DNA from: Minisyncoccota bacterium
GTDB lineage: Bacteria > Patescibacteriota > Minisyncoccia > Phycocordibacterales > UBA2100
DNA length: 19,175 bases
NCBI GenBank assembly: GCA_018061585.1
Contig: JAGOTU010000003.1
Span: 14,777-33,951, forward strand
Direction: 5' to 3'
A model generated the notes under the pieces. It saw only the letters and a list, made by a program, of their open reading frames with translations, was not told the origin of the DNA and did no database searches. Shown piece by piece: positions 14,111 through 19,175 of this stretch. Numbering within the stretch: the stretch's first letter is position 1; every line of letters starts with the position of its first letter. Both the position numbers and the translations under genes were made by a program.

Positions 14111-14728
14111 CTAGGCGCTCGCTTCGCTGGTCGGCTCGGAGATGTCCGAAACCTCAGATTTGGCTTGTTTAGGCGGTTTCTTGCCTGAACTGTCGCGCTC
14201 TAAGACGACCGAGAGGCCTTTGGGGCTCTTCTTGATCTCGTCAGCGATTTTATACGATTCTGGGATTATTGCAAGAAACCGCTCTAAACGGTCCTTTAGG
14301 AAGTCGAATTCCATGTATTTGTAGCGACCCCAGAGGAACAGGTCGACCTTGACGCGGTGGCCTTCTCGTAGCCAGGCACCGATCTTGGAGGCCTTAATAT
14401 TCATGTCGTTGGTCGAGGTACCGATCTTGACCTGAGCCTCCTTGGTCTCGGTCACGGTCGCTTTGGACTTGATCTCCTTGTCCTTCTTCTTCTGCTCGTA
14501 CTTAAACTTGCCGTAATCGGTGATCTTGCATACCGGGGGATTGGCGTTGGGAGAGATCTCGATGAGATCGAGGCCGAGTTCTCGTGATTTAGCGAGAGCG
14601 TCGTTTATTGCGAGTACACCAAAGTTCTCGCCGGCGGGGCCGAGTACGCGAACTTCTTTAGCGCGGATACCCTCGTTCATTGAGACACGAGTCTTTTCCG
14701 CCTGCGATGTGTATTTCGTAAAGCCCAT
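14111..14728 (-). CDS. infC: Translation initiation factor IF-3
   Basis: Binds the 30S subunit, checks the start codon and prevents premature subunit joining. 205 aa. N-domain: MNEGIRAKEVRVLGPAGENFGVL ... LDLIEISPNANPPVCKITDYGKFKYEQ, a textbook IF-3 signature. After a Lys-rich linker, the C-domain runs TNDMNIKASKIGAWLREGHRVKVDLFL...GR. A disordered Ser/Pro/Lys tail of about 25 residues extends past the usual end. ATG 14728 is chosen because a TATAGT -10 ends 10 bases before it; an in-frame ATG at 14767 lies upstream of that -10. First gene of the infC-rpmI-rplT operon. Confidence 0.95.
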   Translation of the reverse strand: MGFTKYTSQAEKTRVSMNEGIRAKEVRVLGPAGENFGVLAINDALAKSRELGLDLIEISPNANPPVCKITDYGKFKYEQKKKDKEIKSKATVTETKEAQVKIGTSTNDMNIKASKIGAWLREGHRVKVDLFLWGRYKYMEFDFLKDRLERFLAIIPESYKIADEIKKSPKGLSVVLERDSSGKKPPKQAKSEVSDISEPTSEASA

Positions 14729-14738
14729 TGGTCGCAGG

Positions 14739-14744
14739 ACTATA
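14739..14744 (-). promoter_or_regulatory. -10 element of near-leaderless infC operon promoter
   Basis: TATAGT on the minus strand, 10 bases before ATG 14728, within the 42-base gap after the carboxypeptidase gene. Confidence 0.55.
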
Positions 14745-14770
14745 CCAAAAAATGAAGGGGGCGGCAACGC

Positions 14771-16195
14771 TTATCGGTACACCGCAGCAGGCGCAGGCTT
14801 CCATGGTGCCTCGAATCCGTACGAGGGCCGGGACTTCAGGATCTGCACGAATACGAGGAGTACGTCGCGGAGCGCCGTCATAAGCCTGACGATGGTCGAT
14901 TGATTCGCAGATACCTGTGTGGGGCCCGTTGAGGCCCCGATCTGGGGCGTCTGATTCTGGGAGAATGTCTCGGTCACGTGAATAGGATTCACAGCGACAG
15001 ATGTCGTTGCGATCGGACGCTCAGTGTCGTAGATGCTGTTCGAAGTATTGGTCGTACCGGTATCCGTATCGGAGTTGGTATCTATGGTATCCGTGTTGAG
15101 TTGCGTCGGTGCCGACGTGGATGTCGGTGCGCTTGCCGGAGGGTTCCATTCGTACGAATTATTGAAGAGCTGGATCTGTTCGTAGTCGGTGAGCGGTCGT
15201 GTTGTCGTCGAGATGTTAGTGCTTGTGGACACGTTATATGTATACGGCGACGGCACGGTGAACGGCGTGGTCGTCGGCACCACCCACTGGATAGTTTCGT
15301 TCGGCGGCTGGTAGGTGGGGTATGTCGGATAGGTCGGTGTTGTTGGGTAGGTCGGATTTGTTGCGGTCCCTGCGCCCGACTGTGCAAGCTGTGCAGCGAC
15401 CGGAGAGAATAGTGCGGCGGATTGCATCATCGATGGAGTCCAGGCGCTCGCGGAGTACGCAGCGCCGGTGTTGGTGTACGACACGCCTGTGTCATCGCTC
15501 GTCCACCCGCCCTGCGGGAGCGGCTGTTGCTTACCGTTCACCGTGCCCGACGGTTCGATATGCCACGGCTCAACGGCCATCGGATAGAATAGTCCGAACT
15601 GTGCGTAGCTCGCGTGTGCCCATTTACAGGAAGGAAGTGTAGAAATGCATTTTGGTGTATTACCGGCACCCAATTTGAAGTTCGGCCAGACACCGTCGAA
15701 TGTGAGATCGGCTGCAAGACCGAAGTTGTGCTTCGAGCTACCGGGTTTGGCGACGGGTGCAGGGTTCTTTCCTGCAGCGACTTCAGCGTCATATTTCTTT
15801 CGTAGTTCGGCCTGATGCTCCTCCGATCGATAGCCGGACGTGATCCTAATCCTGCTTCCAGATGCTTCAGATGTTTTTATAAATTTTGATAGGCGACATG
15901 CGAAATCGGAATTCAAACCGCTTACGCTGGTGACTCGCCCTGTATCGTTCTTTGTCTGCAGATACGGATACGGATTCGAATCACACCCGCCGTACAAGAG
16001 CGCCTTGTCCTTGTCGCAGAACATGCCGTTGGCCGGGATAGTCGCATTCATCGCGAGGAGGCCAGCACGCTCTTCTGCGGTGATCGCGTGACAGCCTGCG
16101 GGAATACTCGAATCAAGTTGTGCTGCCGCAAAAAAAGGAGTGCTAAGAATTGTGGCGATCATCGCAAGTACAAACCCCCTGCGATGTCGCTGCAT
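14771..16195 (-). CDS. Exported VanY-type D-alanyl-D-alanine carboxypeptidase with long C-terminal tail
   Basis: 474 aa. Zinc peptidase of the M15B/VanY group that trims the terminal D-Ala of peptidoglycan stem peptides. Signal peptide 1-25 (ends FFAAA). The catalytic domain is about 95-215: SGYRSEEHQAEL (120-131), SSKHNFGLAADLTF with zinc ligands His156 and Asp163, and VEPWHIEP with Glu209 (base) and His212 (third ligand). Six cysteines all lie in or before this domain. Residues 225-430 are low-complexity: a TPTYPTYPTYQ stretch near 280-297 and Ser/Thr/Asn-rich sequence, probably a wall-spanning linker. Near the end is a hydrophobic helix (about 434-453, RLMTALRDVLLVFVQIL) that could anchor or bind the membrane. 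A TATACT -10 ends 7 bases before the ATG. Confidence 0.92.
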   Translation of the reverse strand: MQRHRRGFVLAMIATILSTPFFAAAQLDSSIPAGCHAITAEERAGLLAMNATIPANGMFCDKDKALLYGGCDSNPYPYLQTKNDTGRVTSVSGLNSDFACRLSKFIKTSEASGSRIRITSGYRSEEHQAELRKKYDAEVAAGKNPAPVAKPGSSKHNFGLAADLTFDGVWPNFKLGAGNTPKCISTLPSCKWAHASYAQFGLFYPMAVEPWHIEPSGTVNGKQQPLPQGGWTSDDTGVSYTNTGAAYSASAWTPSMMQSAALFSPVAAQLAQSGAGTATNPTYPTTPTYPTYPTYQPPNETIQWVVPTTTPFTVPSPYTYNVSTSTNISTTTRPLTDYEQIQLFNNSYEWNPPASAPTSTSAPTQLNTDTIDTNSDTDTGTTNTSNSIYDTERPIATTSVAVNPIHVTETFSQNQTPQIGASTGPTQVSANQSTIVRLMTALRDVLLVFVQILKSRPSYGFEAPWKPAPAAVYR

Positions 16196-16202
16196 GCACT
16201 TG

Positions 16203-16208
16203 AGTATA
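16203..16208 (-). promoter_or_regulatory. -10 element of leaderless carboxypeptidase promoter
   Basis: TATACT on the minus strand, 7 bases (CAAGTGC) before ATG 16195. Confidence 0.65.
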
Positions 16209-16249
16209 CAAAGGAAAGTGGCGGAAAGGCGAACATCCTGTGGAGACGC

Positions 16250-16801
16250 TTATGAAGCGTCGCCCGCCTGCGCAGGCAGGCACTCGGCCCACATTCCTTT
16301 CTTTTCTTTCTGAGCTCGAGATTCGGCCGTCTTGAAATCGTTTTGATGAATATACGGTTCGCGGAATGTGTATTCGCGTGCATATCCTTCTGCGACAAAG
16401 TATTGATTCGCGAGTATGCCCCCCGGAGCCGCGTCGGTCGGAACGTACACGTATGCGAGTAATCGCTGGTAGGTGTCATACATATCCTGTGTCGGATCAG
16501 TCTCGATACGCACCATCTGTCCGTCTAAAAGATCACGCGCAGCGATCGATGCCTCCTTTCCAAAACATTCCGCTCGGGTGTACGGCGTTTCGACTTCGGG
16601 TGAATCTATGCCGATCAGTCGGACCGATACGCGTTTGCCGCCCTGAAGTATCGCGATCGTATCGGCGTCGTATACCTGCATCACTTTATAGAATCCATTT
16701 ATCTCCGGCGTGTCCGGCGCAGAGGGGAGCGGCACGTCGAGCAAGTACGCAGCGAGCACAAGTAGTACAAGTGCGAGGAGTAGTCGTACCTGTTTTTTCA
16801 T
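16250..16801 (-). CDS. Thermonuclease (staphylococcal nuclease-like), membrane-anchored or secreted
   Basis: 183 aa; Ca-dependent endonuclease of DNA/RNA. N-terminal hydrophobic segment 6-22 (RLLLALVLLVLAAYLL) is a signal peptide or membrane anchor. The SNase domain spans 35-173: VYDADTIAI (43-51), VRLIGIDSPE with catalytic Arg61 and Glu69 and metal ligand Asp66, the ECFGKEAS segment (78-85), and catalytic Arg113 in YQRLLAYVYV. All key residues are intact. ATG 16801 is chosen because a -10 (CATACT) ends 6 bases before it; an upstream ATG at 16852 lies in the promoter. The extreme C-terminus (CLPAQAGDAS) is encoded by a palindromic repeat shared with the exonuclease gene at 17759. It is divergent from lexA across an 88-bp gap; a role in digesting environmental DNA for nucleotide uptake is plausible but inferred. 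Confidence 0.92.
   Translation of the reverse strand: MKKQVRLLLALVLLVLAAYLLDVPLPSAPDTPEINGFYKVMQVYDADTIAILQGGKRVSVRLIGIDSPEVETPYTRAECFGKEASIAARDLLDGQMVRIETDPTQDMYDTYQRLLAYVYVPTDAAPGGILANQYFVAEGYAREYTFREPYIHQNDFKTAESRAQKEKKGMWAECLPAQAGDAS
16262..16281. repeat. Palindromic repeat copy 1 (3' end of nuclease gene)
   Basis: Twenty-base near-perfect palindrome with core GCCTGCGCAGGC. Sixteen bases (GCCTGCGCAGGCAGGC, 16266-16281) are identical to 18341-18356. It lies within the last ten codons of the nuclease gene. Confidence 0.75.
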
Positions 16802-16807
16802 AGGCTC

Positions 16808-16813
16808 AGTATG
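16808..16813 (-). promoter_or_regulatory. -10 element of leaderless nuclease promoter
   Basis: CATACT on the minus strand, 6 bases (GAGCCT) before ATG 16801. Confidence 0.55.
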
Positions 16814-16854
16814 GCACTTTGCCGGGGATATCCACACCTTTATAGTCTTCACCC

Positions 16855-16883
16855 TTGCTTCAGAACGTTCGTTCTAATATACT
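16855..16883 (+). promoter_or_regulatory. lexA promoter, leaderless, with -35 and -10
   Basis: TTGCTT (16855-16860), 17-base spacer, TATACT (16878-16883), then 6 bases (ATCCAT) to ATG 16890. This is the best -35/-10 pair in the window. Confidence 0.75.
16863..16874. promoter_or_regulatory. SOS box (LexA operator)
   Basis: GAAC-gttc-GTTC, matching the Gram-positive-type LexA core GAAC-N4-GTTC, placed wholly inside the spacer of the lexA promoter. LexA binding here would block its own operon. It might also affect the divergent nuclease promoter, about 50 bases away. I found no second copy in the window. Confidence 0.75.
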
Positions 16884-16889
16884 ATCCAT

Positions 16890-17468
16890 ATGGACGACTT
16901 CGCACAGTACCGGGATGAAATGGCGGCGTTCTACCGCAAGAACAAGCGCATGCCTACATTCTCCGAGCTCATGACGCTCTGGGGCTACAAGACCAAGAGT
17001 GCGGTCAACTACAAGCTCGAACAGATGATCGACGCAGGGCTTGTGCGCAAGGATAAGACAGGGCGGCTCATTCCACACAAGCTCGACGAAGAGGAGGGAT
17101 TGAAGGTTCTCGGTCTTGTAGAGGCGGGGTTCCCGTCACCGGCCGAAGAAGAGTTGTTGGATGTACTCAGTTTCGATGAGTACCTCACGCCGAACAAAGA
17201 ATCGAGTTACATATTAAAGGTAAAGGGGGACTCCATGATCGATGCGGGTATCCGCGAAGGCGACATGGTCATTGTGGAGCGTCGGGCGTCGTACAAGGTA
17301 GGGCAGATCGTGATCGCATCAGTCGACGGCGAGTTCACCATGAAGTACTACCGCAAGAACGGAGACAAGGTATATCTTGAGCCGGCCAACGAACGATACA
17401 AACCCATCTATCCGAAAGAATCCTTTCGGATAGAGGCGGTAGTGACGGCGGTCGTGCGCAAGTACTAA
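16890..17468 (+). CDS. lexA: LexA repressor (SOS regulator, self-cleaving)
   Basis: 192 aa. Represses SOS genes and cleaves itself when RecA is activated by single-stranded DNA. N-terminal winged helix 1-62 (PTFSELMTLWGYKTKSAVNYKLEQM, then DAGLVRKD). Cleavage site Ala79-Gly80 in LVEAGFP. S24 peptidase domain 100-190 with nucleophile Ser115 (KGDSMIDAGI) and general base Lys152 (FTMKYY). The AGFPSPAEE run after the cleavage site is the form usual in UmuD. A UmuD-type name is still excluded by the complete DNA-binding domain and by the SOS box in its own promoter. First gene of a probable operon with two small ORFs, an exonuclease and dinB. Confidence 0.92.
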   Translation: MDDFAQYRDEMAAFYRKNKRMPTFSELMTLWGYKTKSAVNYKLEQMIDAGLVRKDKTGRLIPHKLDEEEGLKVLGLVEAGFPSPAEEELLDVLSFDEYLTPNKESSYILKVKGDSMIDAGIREGDMVIVERRASYKVGQIVIASVDGEFTMKYYRKNGDKVYLEPANERYKPIYPKESFRIEAVVTAVVRKY

Positions 17469-17484
17469 ACAAAAAACAACGAAT

Positions 17485-17655
17485 ATGAAAAAAATAGACA
17501 ACTGGCTCTCCATCCAACGATACGTTATCGAGTCCGCACTTACTCGGCCGACACAAACGCTGGTCAATGTAGAAGTGTGGGGGAGAGTGCGGGAGTCAAA
17601 GCCGAATCGCAGAACTCTCCGCCGATTCTTAACACCAGCTATTAAAACAGTCTAA
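17485..17655 (+). CDS. Small basic unknown protein 1 of the lexA operon
   Basis: 56 aa, begins MKKIDNWLSIQRYVIES and ends TPAIKTV; rich in Arg, with a helix-like start. No signal peptide or membrane segment, so it is unlike the SOS division inhibitor YneA found next to lexA in Bacillus. ATG is 16 bases after the lexA stop, in an A-rich stretch (AACAAAAAACAACGAAT) without a Shine-Dalgarno. Not recognised. Position suggests SOS-induced expression; a chance ORF cannot be excluded. Confidence 0.5.
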   Translation: MKKIDNWLSIQRYVIESALTRPTQTLVNVEVWGRVRESKPNRRTLRRFLTPAIKTV

Positions 17656-17666
17656 CCAAAACTACT

Positions 17667-17771
17667 ATGAGGATCTCAATCACACTTACGCCGAAGCTTG
17701 CCACGTTTGTCCGCCGCCTCTTCCGCGCGCATCTGTACGTACCGACGCGCTACGAGGTATGGAATGTTTAA
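17667..17771 (+). CDS. Very small unknown protein 2 of the lexA operon
   Basis: 34 aa, begins MRISITLTPKLATFVRRL and ends YEVWNV; basic amphipathic helix in the middle. It starts 11 bases after the 56-aa ORF and its end overlaps the exonuclease start by 13 bases, so its translation could couple to the exonuclease. No homologue recognised. It may be a leader peptide rather than a functional protein. Confidence 0.4.
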   Translation: MRISITLTPKLATFVRRLFRAHLYVPTRYEVWNV

Positions 17772-18397
17772 AGGGTAAGACACTTGCGATCGTCGATGTA
17801 GAAACGTCGGGGACCGGCCGCGATGATCGCGTCATCGAGATCGGTATCCTGCGTGTCGTCGACGGCGTGTGTACCGATACCTACCGCACATTCCTCGATC
17901 CCGAACGACCGCTCTCTTCGTGGATCACAAAACTCACCGGTATCACCGAGGGTGATCTGGAAGGCGCTCCATTGTTCGCCGACGTGGCCGACGACGTATC
18001 CAGGCTCTTACAGGGTGCGATCTTCGTAGCTCACAACGTGGCATTTGATTACGCATTTATCAAAGGCGAGTTCGCGCGCATCGAGCGGTTCTTTGAAGCC
18101 CCCTGTCTGTGCACGGTCCGGTTGTCGCGGCTTCTTTCGCCGCGGGCAAAACGCCACAATCTTTCGGCCGTGATACGGCGTCACAAGCTCTCGTGCGAAT
18201 CGCGTCACCGGGCCCTCGACGATGCACATGCGCTCTGGCAGTTCATGCAGTGGGGTCATCGCCGAAAGGCACCTGCGCTTGCGCGTGCGATCGACAAACT
18301 TTTACAGACAGACCGCACTGCCGAATACTTTCGTGCACCTGCCTGCGCAGGCAGGCGAGCCCCTGAGTATTCGGAAGGTGTACGGGTAATCCGCTAA
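17759..18397 (+). CDS. DEDDh 3'-5' exonuclease, DNA polymerase III epsilon-like
   Basis: 212 aa. DnaQ-superfamily exonuclease domain about 8-165 with ExoI IVDVETSG (Asp13, Glu15), ExoII AHNVAFDYAF (Asp97) and ExoIII HRALDDAHA (His150, Asp155). All catalytic residues are present. It may proofread or trim DNA ends; the operon suggests a role in repair or translesion synthesis. It need not be the replicative epsilon subunit, because no clamp- or alpha-binding motif can be recognised. The C-terminal tail (about 190-212, FRAPACAGRRAPEY) is partly encoded by the palindromic repeat at 18338-18356 and looks like a non-conserved addition. It ends 8 bases before dinB, which supports an operon. Confidence 0.9.
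   Translation: MECLKGKTLAIVDVETSGTGRDDRVIEIGILRVVDGVCTDTYRTFLDPERPLSSWITKLTGITEGDLEGAPLFADVADDVSRLLQGAIFVAHNVAFDYAFIKGEFARIERFFEAPCLCTVRLSRLLSPRAKRHNLSAVIRRHKLSCESRHRALDDAHALWQFMQWGHRRKAPALARAIDKLLQTDRTAEYFRAPACAGRRAPEYSEGVRVIR
18338..18356. repeat. Palindromic repeat copy 2 (3' end of exonuclease gene)
   Basis: Perfect 18-base palindrome CCTGCCTGCGCAGGCAGG (18338-18355), sharing 16 identical bases with copy 1 at 16266-16281. It is read in a different frame from copy 1, so the peptide differs while the DNA is kept. Confidence 0.75.
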
Positions 18398-18405
18398 CAA
18401 GGGGT

Positions 18406-19175
18406 ATGGCATGGGGCTCATCAAGTTCGTTTCCACGAGCGATACTCCACATCGACGGAGACTCGTTCTTTGCGGCGTGCGAGGTGGCCAAGGATCCGAG
18501 CTTGCGCGGCAAGCCGGTCATAACCGGGAAGGAGCGCGGGATAGTGTCTGCCTGTACCTACGAAGCAAAGGCACGCGGAGTAAAACGCGGCATGCCCCTG
18601 CACGAGATCTTAAAAGTATGTCCCGATGCGATCATCTTGCCGTCGGATTACGAAACATACAGTCTGTTCTCGAACCGCATGTACGAGATCGTGCGCAGGT
18701 ATACGCCGACAGTCGAGGAATATTCTATTGATGAATGTTTTGCCGACATCACAGGACTCAGACGAACGCTCCGTATGCCGTACGCTCGGGTGGCGGCACG
18801 TCTACAGGAGGAGCTTGAGCGCGAACTTGGCATATCATTCTCGATCGGAGTGGCCCCCACGAAGGTGCTTGCAAAGGTGGGATCGAAATGGAGGAAGCCG
18901 CACGGACTCACCATGATCCCGCTCTCGGATGCACACCTCTTCCTAAAAAAGACGCCCACGATCGGCGTATGGGGGATCGGCGCGAATACTTCGGCATATT
19001 TGCAACAGCTCGGCGTAAAGACCGCGTACGAGTACGCGGTGAAAGACGAAGCGTGGATCCACAAGTATATGGCGAAACCGTACCGGGAGATCTGGCGCGA
19101 GCTCAACGGAGAAGTGGTGTACGAGCTCGACGTCGAAGGTCGCGAATCGTATCAGTCGATCAGTAAGACAAAGAC
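18406..19175 (+). CDS. dinB: DNA polymerase IV (Y-family), 3' end cut by window
   Basis: Error-prone translesion polymerase; 256 codons visible of an expected 350-420. ILHIDGDSFFAACE (13-26) gives metal ligand Asp17 and steric gate Phe22. YSIDECFADITG contains Asp109 and Glu110, the second acidic pair. SIGVAPTKVLAKVGSKWRKPHGL is the characteristic DinB palm/thumb sequence, and the IGVWGIG stretch near 186-192 is the helix-hairpin-helix of the thumb. The N-terminus is ten residues longer than usual (MAWGSSSSFPRA); no closer ATG exists, though a later non-ATG start cannot be excluded. ATG 18406 is 8 bases after the exonuclease stop; the AAGGGG before it is too close to be an ordinary Shine-Dalgarno. 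Expected to be SOS-induced with lexA. Confidence 0.94.
   Translation, partial: MAWGSSSSFPRAILHIDGDSFFAACEVAKDPSLRGKPVITGKERGIVSACTYEAKARGVKRGMPLHEILKVCPDAIILPSDYETYSLFSNRMYEIVRRYTPTVEEYSIDECFADITGLRRTLRMPYARVAARLQEELERELGISFSIGVAPTKVLAKVGSKWRKPHGLTMIPLSDAHLFLKKTPTIGVWGIGANTSAYLQQLGVKTAYEYAVKDEAWIHKYMAKPYREIWRELNGEVVYELDVEGRESYQSISKTK

Noticed and set aside
14729..14767. Longer infC start at 14767
   Set aside because: It adds 13 residues absent from IF-3, and the -10 element lies between this start and the chosen ATG.
16802..16852. Longer nuclease start at 16852
   Set aside because: It would place the promoter -10 (16808-16813) inside the gene and put polar residues ahead of the signal peptide.
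18399..18404. AAGGGG as a Shine-Dalgarno for dinB
   Set aside because: It ends only one base before the ATG, too close for normal pairing with the 16S 3' end.
1..19175. CRISPR array, tRNA or rRNA genes, insertion sequence, prophage or plasmid origin
   Set aside because: No regularly spaced direct repeats, cloverleaf, rRNA segment, transposase, integrase or iteron set was seen on reading both strands. The VirD4-like ATPase alone is not enough to call a mobile element.
1..19175. TGA read as glycine, as in Gracilibacteria
   Set aside because: TGA ends the genes stopping at 11291 and 12646 at family-appropriate positions, and no gene needs read-through.

Overview
The window (19,175 bp, moderately GC-rich) looks like chromosomal DNA of a Candidate Phyla Radiation (Patescibacteria) bacterium, most likely of the Parcubacteria group. 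This is inferred from the gene set and style, not from a marker-gene tree. The signs are small single-copy housekeeping genes, exported proteins built as signal peptide + short heptad helix + peptidoglycan-binding domain, a lone soluble VirD4/TraG-like ATPase, an intact infC-rpmI-rplT operon, and almost no Shine-Dalgarno sequences. TGA is used as a stop, so the Gracilibacteria-type code does not apply.

Layout. 1-1327: 3' part of a nucleoside monophosphate kinase (adenylate kinase type), then methionine aminopeptidase one base downstream. 1317-1769 (minus): an unknown helical protein that overlaps the end of map. 1856-3139: purD. 3199-6000: a 933-aa VirD4/TraG-like ATPase. 6039-9587: three consecutive exported proteins (a small Ig-like protein, a PG-binding/PA14-like protein, and a PG-binding/RTX-like/BsuPI-like/Ig-like protein). 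9661-10269: nucleoside diphosphate kinase. 10335-10628: a small unknown protein made of internal repeats. About 10682-10877: a structured non-coding RNA with its own promoter and terminator, possibly 6S-like. 10908-12646: a small membrane protein translationally coupled to a beta-CASP metallo-beta-lactamase RNase-like protein. 12744-13430: a SLOG/LOG-family Rossmann protein. 13477-14728 (minus): infC-rpmI-rplT. 14771-16195 (minus): VanY-type D,D-carboxypeptidase. 16250-16801 (minus): thermonuclease. 16890-19175 (plus): lexA, two small ORFs, a DEDDh exonuclease and dinB (cut by the window edge).

Two things stand out. First, eleven genes on both strands have a TANNNT-like -10 hexamer (CATACT in one case) ending only 6-10 bases before the start codon, and none of the starts has a convincing Shine-Dalgarno sequence. 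Most transcripts here are therefore probably leaderless. Second, the lexA cluster reads as a compact SOS mutagenesis operon. A GAAC-N4-GTTC box lies between the -35 and -10 of a leaderless lexA promoter, and a proofreading-type exonuclease and DNA polymerase IV follow, with two undescribed small proteins between. The isolated RNA gene at about 10.7-10.9 kb, with two mutually exclusive 5' pairings, is the best candidate for an undescribed element.

Coding density is very high; intergenic gaps are mostly under 100 bp and hold promoters, hairpins or terminators. I saw no tRNA, rRNA, CRISPR array, insertion sequence or prophage gene.
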